NCBI GenBank assembly: GCA_049587975.1 | Contig: JBAVEY010000328.1 | Location: forward strand, 1 to 6,508 | Direction of reading: 5' to 3' | Length of the DNA stretch: 6,508 bases | Source of the DNA: DASSJM01 sp049587975 | GTDB lineage: Bacteria; Actinomycetota; UBA4738; HRBIN12 | Shown: positions 1 through 5,385 of the stretch, piece by piece | How the letters are laid out: each line of letters opens with the position of its first letter | Position numbering within the stretch: position 1 is the first letter of the stretch | Made by a program: the position numbers and the translations under genes | The notes under the pieces: generated by a model | Told to the model about the DNA's origin: nothing | Database searches by the model: none | What the model saw: the letters and a program-made list of their open reading frames with translations, nothing else

Positions 1-543
1 CGCTACCCGCACGAGTTCTCGGGCGGGATGCGCCAGCGTGCCGCCCTGGCGATGGCGCTCGCCTGCGGGCCGAAGGTGCTACTGGCCGACGAGCCCACGA
101 CGGCGCTCGATGTCATGGTGCAAGCACAGATCCTTGAACTGCTCACCGGGCTCGCCCAGGACCTGGGGCTGGCCTTGGTGCTCGTCACGCACGACCTGCC
201 GGTCATCGCGCAGGTCTGCGAGCACGCCGCGGTCATGTACGCCGGTGAGATCGTCGAGACGGGAAGGGTGGAGGATCTGTTCCACGCACCGCGCCACCCG
301 TACACGCGACTGCTCTTCGCGGCCACGCCCGACCTGTATGGCGAGGAGGACGTCGCCTCGATCCCCGGCGCACCGCCGCGGCTGGACCGCGAGATCGTGG
401 GGTGCCCGTTTCGTGAGCGGTGCGACCGCGCATTCGAGCGCTGCAGTGATGAACGGCCCGCGCTGTTGCCACTCGGGGCCGACCGGATGGCAGCCTGCCA
501 CCTCAACGACGATCCCGTCGCGGCCGGGTTTACACGCCGGTGA
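1..543 (+). CDS. Oligopeptide-type ABC transporter ATP-binding protein (OppD/DppD-like), 5' end outside the window
   Basis: This is the C-terminal 180 residues of a nucleotide-binding subunit of an Opp/Dpp-type importer, which hydrolyses ATP at the inner face of the membrane to drive solute uptake. Visible in order: the ABC signature FSGGM (visible residues 6-10), Walker B LLADEP (27-32), D-loop TALD (34-37), the switch histidine in VTHD (H64), and the HPYT start of the oligopeptide-transporter C-terminal domain (99-102). That domain carries four cysteines (C135, C141, C148, C166). Members of this family are usually about 320-340 residues, so roughly 150 residues with Walker A and the Q-loop lie left of the window. 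The frame is open from base 1, so the gene does not start here. Its TGA overlaps the GTG of the next ATPase gene, so the two should be translationally coupled. Family assignment is secure; whether the cargo is peptide, sugar oligomer or nickel cannot be told. Confidence 0.95.
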   Translation, partial: RYPHEFSGGMRQRAALAMALACGPKVLLADEPTTALDVMVQAQILELLTGLAQDLGLALVLVTHDLPVIAQVCEHAAVMYAGEIVETGRVEDLFHAPRHPYTRLLFAATPDLYGEEDVASIPGAPPRLDREIVGCPFRERCDRAFERCSDERPALLPLGADRMAACHLNDDPVAAGFTRR

Positions 544-1601
544 GCAGCGTAGTGGCCCAGCGGAGCGAGGACCGGCCGGTGGCCGCAGGTGGCCCACCTC
601 TCCTCGAGGTGCGGGACCTGTTCACGAGGTATCGCGTCCGGAGCGGGATCGTCGGTGCGCTGAAGCGCGAGCCACGGCGGTTCGTGAGAGCGGTGGACGG
701 CGTCTCGTTCTCCCTGCACGCCGGGGAGATGCTCGCGTTGGTCGGTGAGTCCGGGTGCGGCAAGACCACGATCGCGCAGACGATCCTGCGGCTCGTCGAC
801 CCGGTCTCCGGCACGATCGCGTTGAAGGGCCGAGACATCACGCATCTCTCGCAGCGCGAGCTCCGGCCCGTCCGCCGGACGATGCAGATGATCTACCAGG
901 ATCCATATGAGTCCCTGGACCCGAGGCTTCGGGTGCGTCAGGCGATCGAGGAGCCCATGCTGATCCACCGTCTCGGCGGCAAGCGCGCGGAGCGCGAGCG
1001 CAGGATCATCGAGGCGCTCGCCAGAGTCGACTTGTCGCCTGCCGAGATGTATCTGGATCGGTACCCGCACGAACTGTCTGGCGGCCAGCGTCAGCGTGTG
1101 GCGATCGCTGCCGCCCTCGTGCTCGAGCCGACGCTGCTCGTTGCGGACGAGCCCGTATCGATGCTGGATGTCTCGGTCCGAGCCGGGGTCCTCCGCCTGC
1201 TCGACGGCCTTCGGCGGAGCGCGAACCTGGGGGTCGTGATGATCACGCACGACCTGTCGACGGCCGCACGGTTCGCGGACCGCATCGCGGTGATGTACTT
1301 AGGCCGGATCGTCGAGGAGGGTTCGGCGCGGGACGTCGTCCGCGACCCCCGTCATCCATACACGAAGGCGCTGCTATCGGTCGTGCCAAAGCGTGATCCG
1401 CGCGACCGGACCACACCGCAGATCCTCGGCGGCGAGCCGCCGAACCCAATAGACGTCCCTCCCGGGTGCCGCTTTCACCCACGGTGCCCCGTGGCGGAAG
1501 ACCGCTGCCGAACGATCGACCCTGAACTGCGACCCGCGAACTCCGATCAGCACATGGCCGCGTGCGTGCTCGTGACCGAGCCGCCGGAAGGGGCCGGGTA
1601 G
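540..1601 (+). CDS. Oligopeptide-type ABC transporter ATP-binding protein (OppF/DppF-like), complete
   Basis: A complete 353-residue second ATPase of the same importer, pairing with the preceding OppD-like subunit. Motifs: Walker A GESGCGKTT (69-77), Q-loop Q120 in IYQDP, signature LSGGQ (179-183), Walker B LLVADEP (199-205), D-loop SMLD (207-210), switch H237, and the HPYT-type C-terminal domain from 272. C310, C316, C323 and C342 form a four-cysteine set like that of its partner. The GTG start at 540 is chosen because it overlaps the upstream TGA by four bases (GTGA), the usual coupling arrangement, and leaves a normal N-terminus before the first strand LLEVRDLF. The D-loop neighbourhood reads PVSMLDVSVRAG rather than the PTSALDVSVQAQ usual in peptide transporters. 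I recall such variants in ATPases of oligosaccharide importers, so sugar cargo is possible (inference). The stop codon touches transposase debris on the other strand. Confidence 0.96.
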   Translation: MSSVVAQRSEDRPVAAGGPPLLEVRDLFTRYRVRSGIVGALKREPRRFVRAVDGVSFSLHAGEMLALVGESGCGKTTIAQTILRLVDPVSGTIALKGRDITHLSQRELRPVRRTMQMIYQDPYESLDPRLRVRQAIEEPMLIHRLGGKRAERERRIIEALARVDLSPAEMYLDRYPHELSGGQRQRVAIAAALVLEPTLLVADEPVSMLDVSVRAGVLRLLDGLRRSANLGVVMITHDLSTAARFADRIAVMYLGRIVEEGSARDVVRDPRHPYTKALLSVVPKRDPRDRTTPQILGGEPPNPIDVPPGCRFHPRCPVAEDRCRTIDPELRPANSDQHMAACVLVTEPPEGAG

Positions 1602-1880
1602 TTCCCACCCAGCGCTCGGCGAAGCGTTGGCCGTGGGTGACCGGACAGGTGTGCCGGTGACTCGAACGGGCCCGGTCCGGAAGACCTCGTCGACCGAACC
1701 CGAGAACTTGGCGCCTCGATCGCGGATCAGGAACCGGATGTCTCCGAGCCGCTCCCCTGCCGCTAGCTTCCGGGCCTGCTGCATGACCCACGCCGAGTCG
1801 GGTTCCTGATGACGCGGCATATGCACGCGCCGGGATCCGACCCTCCGATCGCGATTAGGCACCTGATGCGACGCCAGGCG
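1598..1880 (-). pseudogene. Decayed DDE (IS3/IS481-like) transposase fragment, integrase core
   Basis: Read right to left, this stretch gives the recognisable middle of an rve-type transposase. A segment RRIRCLIAIE then VGSRRVH covers about 1880-1821, followed by AWVMQQARKL, FLIRDRGAKF, DEVFR and TPVRSPTANA (to 1623), and finally FAERWVGTTR in the next frame (to about 1598). From memory the intact family reads RRLYVLFFIELGSRRVHLAG, AWVTQQARN, FLIRDRDAKF, TPVRAPRANAFAERWVGTVRRE. The putative second catalytic Asp (1719-1721) and the Glu of AERW survive; the first-Asp region and the C-terminus are gone. One base is missing near 1623 (GCC AAC GC-TTC), shifting the frame, and further indels sit near 1815 and 1849. 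No start codon, terminal inverted repeats or target duplications are visible. It cannot make a working protein. Family level (rve/DDE) is firm; the exact IS family is less so. Confidence 0.85.
1604..1637 (+). terminator. Strong hairpin directly behind the ABC operon, possible terminator
   Basis: Three bases after the OppF-like stop, CCAGCGCT (1609-1616) pairs with AGCGTTGG (1623-1630) through eight pairs including one G-U, with a six-base loop CGGCGA. Outside it CCCAC (1604-1608) pairs with GTGGG (1633-1637) across a CC bulge. No U tract follows, so it is not a classic intrinsic terminator, but placement and strength suit termination or 3'-end protection. The same bases encode the FAERWVG segment of the transposase remnant on the opposite strand. 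Confidence 0.4.
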
Positions 1881-1920
1881 CGACCACGAACCAAGGCGCG
1901 AGACCTCACGCATCCCCGGC

Positions 1921-1965
1921 GCGGTTGTGTTCTAAGCGACACACGATCCCCATGGTCGAAAGTCC
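1921..1965 (+). repeat. Diverged intergenic repeat, copy A
   Basis: The stretch starts GCGGTTGTGTTCT and continues CGACACACG, TCCCCA, GTCGAA and GTCC. Against copy B near 5182 the right-hand 29 bases match at about 25 positions, and the left part matches with a three-base gap. Weaker similarity may run on to about 1989. It lies between the transposase remnant and the methyltransferase gene. No function is known to me. Confidence 0.5.
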
Positions 1966-1989
1966 TGTTACTGCACGATACGAAGCAGT

Positions 1990-2163
1990 CGCGGCTCTGT
2001 CCCGCGTCCTCATGACTGTCAATTGCGTAAACATCTGGACCATTGGAATGGAGCCGGTTGAGGAGGCCGCTTTGGCCGGATCTCTACCGCCGGCTTCGTC
2101 TGCGCCTCCGAGGCTCGCGACGCGAGGGTCCGACGATGTCTGTCGAGCCAACCGTCCGTTGAC
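1990..2163. other. Intergenic gap with no recognised gene
   Basis: I see no convincing coding pattern, RNA gene or terminator here. The sequence is less GC-rich than the genes around it, for example the stretch near 2014-2050. A perfect short palindrome, CTCGCG-A-CGCGAG (2114-2126), lies 38 bases past the methyltransferase stop but has no T tract. The overlapping frames that cross this gap have no recognisable motifs. Confidence 0.5.
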
Positions 2164-2856
2164 TCAATGTTCGCGGATCAGCTCGAGCCGCTGCGTCAGC
2201 GGGAGCCCGAGAGGCCATCGCCACGTTGCCGCCGTGACTAAGCGAAGGGGAGCCTCGCGCGTGACCTCTAGCGGATCGGGGACGTTTCGATGGAACGCGA
2301 CGGCTCCGGGACGGAGGTCCCAGACGAGGGATCGCCCACCTGGACGAAGCACGCGGGCGATCGCGGCCAGGCCCGCCTTCGGATCGGCCCAGTGGTGCAT
2401 CGACAGCGTGCTCACGACGACGTCGAACGACGCATCAGGAAACGCGAGCGAGGCCACGTCGCCCACCATGAATGACGGGCTGCGGCCGCCACCGCTCGTC
2501 ATCCGAAAGGCGTTGGCTCGTGCGCGTTCGACCATCGCCGGGTCGAGGTCAAGACCGATCACATCCAGGCCGTGCCTGAGAGCCAGCATGATCGAGAGGT
2601 GGCCGGGTCCGCACCCGATCTCGAGCACCCGCGCCCCTTCCGACGAGGTCGTCGCGACGTCGGCGGCGATCCGTCGGAGGAATGTGCCCAGCACGAGCCG
2701 GCTAACGGCGTCGTAGACGGCGACATCGCCGATGACGATCCCTCCAGGAACCTCTCGCCCCCTGGAGGCCCCGCGGACGTGCCGGACGACGGCGGAACCC
2801 GCCAACACAGCCGCCGCGGCACCCAGCACGATCGCGACCGTCCGAGGTCGACTCAC
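2164..2856 (-). CDS. Class I SAM-dependent methyltransferase with an N-terminal membrane helix
   Basis: A 230-residue protein starting at GTG (2854-2856). The first third holds one hydrophobic helix (residues 6-24, rich in Ala and Val) with Arg at both ends, so the enzyme is probably anchored in the cytoplasmic membrane. The Rossmann methyltransferase core follows: motif I LEIGCGPG (78-85), acidic residue after strand 2 in GLDLDP (D103), GD at 132-133, the strand-4 segment FDVVVSTLSMHHW (144-156), and VLRPGG (169-174). This is the methyltransf_11/25 layout that transfers a methyl group from SAM to a small molecule or lipid; the acceptor cannot be read. There is no clear Shine-Dalgarno before the GTG. 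TACGGT ends six bases upstream, which would suit a leaderless message, but no good -35 is seen. It converges with the ABC operon and is not obviously co-transcribed with a neighbour. Confidence 0.9.
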   Translation of the reverse strand: MSRPRTVAIVLGAAAAVLAGSAVVRHVRGASRGREVPGGIVIGDVAVYDAVSRLVLGTFLRRIAADVATTSSEGARVLEIGCGPGHLSIMLALRHGLDVIGLDLDPAMVERARANAFRMTSGGGRSPSFMVGDVASLAFPDASFDVVVSTLSMHHWADPKAGLAAIARVLRPGGRSLVWDLRPGAVAFHRNVPDPLEVTREAPLRLVTAATWRWPLGLPLTQRLELIREH

Positions 2857-2914
2857 GAATCAACCGTACATCGAGGGTCTTGTACCCTGCGGGTCCGCCG
2901 GTCACCTGCTGGAT

Positions 2915-2953
2915 CCGCAATTGTGCTCCGCCGTAGAGTAAGCACGGTTTGCT
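2915..2953 (+). repeat. Diverged intergenic repeat, copy C (left part)
   Basis: GCAATTGTGCTCCGCCGTAG followed by five variable bases and CACGG matches the left part of copy B (GCGATTGTGCTCCGCGTAGA, then CACGG) at about 29 of 34 positions with one inserted C. The right half found in copies A and B is not recognisable beyond the CACGG. It sits about 60 bases upstream of the methyltransferase start and just past the end of the ARPP-1-like remnant. Confidence 0.5.
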
Positions 2954-2965
2954 GTCTGCAGCTCC

Positions 2966-3340
2966 GATCACGACACTCGGTCCACGCGGCCGACGGTCCT
3001 GCTACGACGCTGAGACGAAACATCACTGTGTCGTTCTTCGCGAGCACGAGCAAGGTGACGTTTGGGACGCGATCCCACATCGCCCCTGCAGGCGCTTGCC
3101 CTCCACGAGGGGCACTGGCAGGTCGCCGGTATTTGCCACACCGAGCTGCGAGACCTGTCTCCCGCCGATCTCGCCGATGGAGACCGTCCCGTCGGCGATC
3201 GCCTCGGCCGCGAGCCGATACCGGCGCTGGGGCCGGCCGCTGAACACCGGCGCAAACGCAAGCGGACCCGAGGCGACCGGCTCGCCGAGCCGGAGCGGAC
3301 CGGTGCCCGTCCACGGCGCCCGGCGCCTCAGCAGCAATAA
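2966..3340 (-). pseudogene. Frameshifted remnant of an ARPP-1 (DUF6569-like) domain protein
   Basis: Read right to left, the first part (about 3337-3083) gives LRLGEPVASGPLAFAPVFSG, then a helix-like AEAIADGTVSIGEI, and then VANTGDLPVPLVEGKRLQG. A one-base loss in the G run at 3083-3086 moves the continuation into another frame: GAMWDRVPNVTLLVLAKND, then RLSVVAGPSAAW (to about 2966). From memory, intact ARPP-1 proteins read VGDPV..GPLTLVPVF, E(N)xGDLPVLLLEGEELVGAKQNRVLN, VLVPA and IPVSCVExGRW, so both frames match one family in the right order. The Cys of SCVE is missing. The rest of the domain after GRW and a clear start codon (only TTG at 3337) are not evident. Biochemical function of the family is uncertain; it is named for association with ADP-ribosylglycohydrolase and rhodanese-phosphatase proteins. 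A sequencing error could mimic the frameshift, but the missing Cys and lost C-terminus favour decay. Confidence 0.6.
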
Positions 3341-3423
3341 CGACCAAAGGGCGCCGCACCCACCGTCACCGTGATGTGCACCTTGCGCAAGCTGGACAGC
3401 TCTTGCGAGTGTGCCCCGGTCGA

Positions 3424-5043
3424 CTATGCAGCGACTGGGATACCGAGTGCGTTCATCACCTCGCGGGCGGCCCGCTCGCCACTCTCAACCCCGCCGTTCA
3501 GATAGCCCTGACTGAATGTCGAGGTGTGCTCCCCGGCGAAATGGACAGGTCCCTCCGCGAGTTCCAGGGTGCCCCAGAAGTCGGTGTACTGGCCGGGGCC
3601 GAATCCCGCGTAGGATCCACGCACCCACGGGTCGTCCACCCACGAGTCGAGGAACGCGAGACCGTTCCACGCATCCGCCACACCCGGCACGCCCCGTCCC
3701 AGGTTGGCGAGCACGTCCGCGACGACCGCTGGGGACGCAGGGGCGTGAGCCATATCCGTGGGGTAATTCGTACCCTCGTTCCCGCCGTTATAGACCGTGA
3801 GCACCGGGGTGCCCGGCGCCGGGCTCGTCTGCCCATAGGTCGAGTCCCAGGTCACGTAATGAGGCTCATCGCTCGGGAAGCTCCCCGTCCAGTCGAGCGC
3901 GGCGAACGAGCGGTCGAGCTGCAGGTTCAGCTTCGCGTTGGTCCCCATCGCGAGCTCCGCGATCGCCCGACGCTTCCGCGAAGACAACGTTAGGCCGGAA
4001 AGGTCGAGGTCTCGAAGCACGGTGAACGGCAGCGCGACGACGGCGCGATCGGCCACCACATCGTTCGCCACACCCGAGAACCGGAGGCCCACGCGTCCGT
4101 CGCCCCGCGTCCACGCGGCCTCCAGTCCGTGGCCGGTCACGATCGCCTGTGGCGGCAGGGCGCGCTGGAGCCCCTGCACGAGCATGTCGTTGCCTCCGGC
4201 GACCCGGAAGCGCTCGTCCGCGCCCGGGTAAGGGAACACGAACGCCTCGAACAGGTTGATCGCAGACATGTCGTCGGGCTCGAGGCCGAAGAAACTCTGC
4301 ATGAACGTGCGGAGTGCAAGACCGAACAGGGAACCCGCTCCGCCGGGCAGGTTCGCCTCGAACCACTCCGTCATCGTCGTCTGGTCGAACTCGACCGCCT
4401 CCGGCCCGGCCTGGTCATGGAAGTACCGACCGACGCGCCGGTAGTCGGCCCGCAACCGGTCGATGAAGACATCGAAATCGGCGAACACTTCCGCCGGGTC
4501 GCGCAGGCCCCCGTCAAGCCAGAGCGGATCCAGGCTGCCCGCGGGGAAGGATTGCTCGAAGGTGTCCACGAGGGGAATCCGGAGCTCCTTGGCGAGCGAC
4601 CGGATGTGACGATGGCGGCTGTCGATGTACTGCCCGCCGTGCTCTGCGGTCTGATCGGCGTCGAAGAAACCACGGATGGAGAAGCACCGTCCTCCGAGCC
4701 GCTCCTGCCCCTCGTAGAGCGTGGCCGCGATCCCGTGGCGGTGCAGTCGATAGGCGCACGAGAGGCCACCGAGACCGGCACCGATGACGACAACCGACGC
4801 GCCCCTCGCGGCGACGGCCCTGGGTGCTCTCGCGAGCCCGAGCGAGGTCGCGGCGAAGGCACCTGCCGCGACCAGTCCCCCGCGGCGCAGCAGCTCACGA
4901 CGGGTGATCGTTCCGCTAGCACGCTCGGCCTCGTATGCGCCGATGACCTCTGTCGGATCGATCGAGGGGGTCCCCGGGGCCGCATCGTAAGCGCTGGCCA
5001 TCTTCCGAAGCTGTCTGACGATGGGTGATCCGAGTGCTGGCAT
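3424..5043 (-). CDS. Flavin monoamine oxidase / L-amino-acid oxidase-like protein, probably Tat-exported
   Basis: A 539-residue FAD amine oxidase (COG1231 type), expected to oxidise an amine or L-amino acid with O2, giving the imine-derived carbonyl, ammonia and hydrogen peroxide. Residues 47-79 look like a twin-arginine signal: TRRELLRRGG, then an Ala-rich hydrophobic stretch ending APRAVAA, preceded by an unusually long 46-residue lead. The dinucleotide-binding motif VIGAGLGGL has G88, G90 and G93, with E111 in LYEGQ at the end of strand 2 and the following RLGGR. Residues 281-290 (VAGGNDMLVQ) match the family's GG substrate-domain segment. The C-terminal FAD motif is FAGEHTSTFSQGYLNGGVESG (start 502), where covalently flavinylated MAOs carry a Cys that is absent here, so FAD is probably non-covalent. 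The ATG at 5043 is chosen because GGGAG (5052-5056) lies eight bases upstream; the frame stays open to 5349 but that part looks non-coding. The natural substrate cannot be read. Confidence 0.92.
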   Translation of the reverse strand: MPALGSPIVRQLRKMASAYDAAPGTPSIDPTEVIGAYEAERASGTITRRELLRRGGLVAAGAFAATSLGLARAPRAVAARGASVVVIGAGLGGLSCAYRLHRHGIAATLYEGQERLGGRCFSIRGFFDADQTAEHGGQYIDSRHRHIRSLAKELRIPLVDTFEQSFPAGSLDPLWLDGGLRDPAEVFADFDVFIDRLRADYRRVGRYFHDQAGPEAVEFDQTTMTEWFEANLPGGAGSLFGLALRTFMQSFFGLEPDDMSAINLFEAFVFPYPGADERFRVAGGNDMLVQGLQRALPPQAIVTGHGLEAAWTRGDGRVGLRFSGVANDVVADRAVVALPFTVLRDLDLSGLTLSSRKRRAIAELAMGTNAKLNLQLDRSFAALDWTGSFPSDEPHYVTWDSTYGQTSPAPGTPVLTVYNGGNEGTNYPTDMAHAPASPAVVADVLANLGRGVPGVADAWNGLAFLDSWVDDPWVRGSYAGFGPGQYTDFWGTLELAEGPVHFAGEHTSTFSQGYLNGGVESGERAAREVMNALGIPVAA

Positions 5044-5051
5044 CCGTATCA

Positions 5052-5056
5052 CTCCC
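5052..5056 (-). promoter_or_regulatory. Ribosome binding site fixing the amine oxidase start
   Basis: On the minus strand GGGAG stands eight bases before the ATG at 5043. This is the best Shine-Dalgarno match near any in-frame start and supports the 539-residue protein over the later ATG at 5001 or the longer open frame that begins at TTG 5349. Confidence 0.6.
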
Positions 5057-5078
5057 GTCCGGCTCGGTGATACAGGCA

Positions 5079-5109
5079 ACACTACCCAGCTCTTGAGGGC
5101 GGCGGTCAA
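5079..5109 (-). promoter_or_regulatory. Candidate sigma-70-type promoter of the amine oxidase gene
   Basis: Minus strand: TTGACC (5104-5109) and TAGTGT (5079-5084), 19 bases apart, the second preceded by TGGG. The expected transcript would have a leader of about 30 bases containing the GGGAG ribosome binding site. The -35 box is nearly consensus and the -10 fits the high-GC TANNNT pattern; the spacer is a little long. Confidence 0.35.
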
Positions 5110-5181
5110 GAGGGATCGCCCGGCAGAAGGTTCAGGCGAGTCGCCGGCCGCGGCAACTGCTCGCCCCCAACCCTCCAGAAC

Positions 5182-5231
5182 TGCGATTGTGCTCCGCGTA
5201 GACGACACACGGTCCCCACAGTCGAAGGTCC
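5182..5231 (+). repeat. Diverged intergenic repeat, copy B (longest)
   Basis: TGCGATTGTGCTCCGCGTAG is followed by ACGACACACGG, TCCCCACAGTCGAA and GGTCC. It shares its left part with copy C and its whole length with copy A, all three in the same direction. It lies between the stop of the TPR gene and the promoter of the amine oxidase. TGTG at its left pairs at most weakly with CACA in its middle, so a stable RNA hairpin is not obvious. Confidence 0.55.
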
Positions 5232-5239
5232 GGCAGGAT

Positions 5240-5370
5240 CGCGAGCCAGTGCTAGATCTTCGGCTCAGGCGAGCACCGATGGTCAGTGGGTCCCATTCAC
5301 ATCCATCGGGCTCGACGTGCTCCAGGTGCGTCCGTAGATCGGCCGCCAACCTGCGGCGTCGGCCACGCTT
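5240..5370 (-). other. Possible C-terminal coding scrap of unknown origin in the intergenic gap
   Basis: Read right to left, the frame through 5349 begins RRRLAADLRTHLEHVEPDG and goes on CEWDPLTIGA before losing protein-like character near copy B. The composition (amphipathic helix, then an Asp/Trp-rich end) looks more coding-like than usual shadow frames. There is no good start or ribosome site, and the frame then merges into the amine oxidase leader. I do not recognise the family; it may be the tail of a deleted gene or chance. Confidence 0.2.
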
Positions 5371-5385
5371 GACGCGGCCTTCAGG

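Noticed and set aside
3..1250. Long minus-strand open frame opposite both ATPase genes
   Set aside because: It is antisense to strongly conserved ABC motifs and its translation is Arg/Pro-rich with no family features, a high-GC shadow.
2114..2126. Palindrome CTCGCG-A-CGCGAG as a terminator behind the methyltransferase
   Set aside because: The loop is too small and no T tract follows on the minus strand; short GC palindromes are expected by chance here.
1925..2716. Plus-strand frame spanning the gap and the methyltransferase region
   Set aside because: Most of it is antisense to a methyltransferase with intact motifs, and its Ser/Arg-rich translation is typical of a shadow frame.
2874..2888. 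Small hairpin AGGGT-CTTGT-ACCCT upstream of the methyltransferase as an operator or riboswitch
   Set aside because: Only five pairs with no further structure; too weak to claim a regulatory role.
4129..5028. Long plus-strand frame opposite the amine oxidase
   Set aside because: It mirrors the real gene codon by codon and shows no motif of its own; the minus strand has complete FAD-binding and C-terminal motifs.
5182..5250. tRNA-like element, because GTCGAAGGTCC resembles a T-arm
   Set aside because: No acceptor or anticodon stem can be formed, and the copies at 1921 and 2915 do not preserve tRNA features.
5044..5349. N-terminal extension of the amine oxidase to the TTG at 5349
   Set aside because: It would cross the candidate promoter and the repeat, and place about 100 unrelated residues ahead of a Tat signal; the ATG at 5043 has a proper ribosome site.
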